Assembly (NCBI GenBank): GCA_945890705.1 | Contig: CAMDCY010000015.1 | Location: forward strand, 1-32,795 | Reading direction: 5' to 3' | DNA: 32,795 bases | From: Hydrogenophaga intermedia | GTDB lineage: Bacteria; Pseudomonadota; Gammaproteobacteria; Burkholderiales; Burkholderiaceae_C | In this document: positions 32,473-32,795 of the stretch, one piece after another | How the letters are laid out: each line of letters opens with the position of its first letter | Numbering within the stretch: position 1 is the first letter of the stretch | Program-made: the position numbers and the translations under genes | Notes under the pieces: model-generated | What the model saw: only the letters and a program-made list of their open reading frames with translations | Database searches by the model: none | Told to the model about the DNA's origin: nothing

Positions 32473-32795
32473 ATGACCTTCAAGACCGACATCAAAACGT
32501 TCGCCGCGCTGGGCACCGGCGTCATTGGCAGTGGCTGGATCGCGCGAGCGCTCGCCCACGGCTGGGACGTGGTGGCCTGGGACCCCGCACCCGACGCCGA
32601 GGCGCAATTGCGCGCGCGCATCCACAAGTGCTGGCCCGCGCTGGTAAAAAACGGTTTGGCCACGGGCGCCTCTCCCGAGCGGCTGCGCTTTGTCGACACG
32701 GTCGAGGCTTGCGTGAGCGGGGCGGACTTCATCCAGGAAAGTGCACCCGAGGTGCTGTCCATGAAGTTGGCGCTGCACGCGCGCATCAGCGCGGC
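32473..32795 (+). CDS. cdhA: 3-hydroxyacyl-CoA dehydrogenase-like protein, probably L-carnitine dehydrogenase (3' end outside window)
   Basis: Only the first 107 codons are present; the frame is open to the window edge. The N-terminal Rossmann motif GTGVIGSGW (Gly14 to Trp22) binds NAD+, with VAWDP near residue 35-38 ending beta-strand 2 (Asp for the ribose). The Ala-rich helix follows, then [13 protein letters not shown], as in the 3-hydroxyacyl-CoA dehydrogenase superfamily. L-carnitine dehydrogenases share this fold and the BKACE neighbour strengthens the call. It could also be another member of the superfamily. The ATG has no strong ribosome-binding site and the gap to the BKACE gene is 30 bp. 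Confidence 0.72.
   Translation, partial: MTFKTDIKTFAALGTGVIGSGWIARALAHGWDVVAWDPAPDAEAQLRARIHKCWPALVKNGLATGASPERLRFVDTVEACVSGADFIQESAPEVLSMKLALHARISA

Noticed and set aside
1-32795. CRISPR arrays, insertion sequences, prophage, attachment sites, toxin-antitoxin or defence genes
   Set aside because: None seen on either strand; all larger frames are explained by housekeeping and metabolic genes or by their antisense shadows.

Overview
The window looks like a piece of a betaproteobacterial chromosome, most likely Burkholderiales and probably Comamonadaceae. The evidence is the high G+C of most genes, the gene order corC-lnt-glyQ-glyS-gmhB-plsC, the 23S-5S rRNA layout, and an NAD-linked molybdenum formate dehydrogenase operon of the fdsGBACD type. 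This placement comes from gene order and recognisable protein families, not from a database search.

Layout. Positions 1-650 hold the end of an rRNA operon: the 23S 3' part, a spacer with three small hairpins, 5S and an intrinsic terminator. Next is a divergent pair: a metallo-beta-lactamase-fold hydrolase (minus) and a GNAT acetyltransferase (plus). From 2437 to 10279 a tight plus-strand run carries envelope and translation genes: corC, lnt, glyQ, glyS, gmhB, plsC and a YgjP-like zinc metalloprotease. A second MBL-fold hydrolase (minus) meets it tail to tail and is divergent, across only 59 bp, from a beta-carbonic anhydrase that is coupled to a glutamine-synthetase-like ligase. A new promoter then appears to start trkA-trkH (K+ uptake), a rhodanese, a YchJ-like protein and a HAD phosphatase.

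From 23852 down to 17902 on the minus strand lies the complete formate dehydrogenase operon fdsG-fdsB-fdsA-fdhD(fdsC)-fdsD, with a good sigma70-type promoter. A CocE-like serine hydrolase is divergent from it. Then come a minus-strand MFS plus DMT transporter pair and a minus-strand choline-type ABC importer (choX-choW-choV). Divergent from the importer, a carnitine-catabolic pair (dehydrocarnitine-cleaving BKACE enzyme, then a carnitine-dehydrogenase-like gene cut by the window end) runs off the right edge.

How it fits together. The left half is mostly core housekeeping: lipoprotein maturation, heptose and phospholipid synthesis, glycyl-tRNA synthetase and potassium uptake. The right half is catabolic: uptake of quaternary amines, carnitine breakdown towards glycine betaine, and formate oxidation. 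Demethylation of glycine betaine usually ends in formaldehyde and then formate, so the fds operon could be the terminal step, but the demethylases are not in this window. Packing is very tight: many genes in a run overlap by 4 bp (ATGA or GTGA), and three convergent pairs have 14 bp or less between stops. No tRNA, IS element, CRISPR array or phage gene was seen. No gene-free stretch above 300 bp exists outside the rRNA region.

The points most worth a second look are a GmhB that has lost both HAD motif-IV aspartates, a recurrent -10-like box 6-7 nt before ATG that suggests leaderless mRNAs, an apparent terminator/promoter overlap before trkA, and the choline-type binding protein facing carnitine genes.
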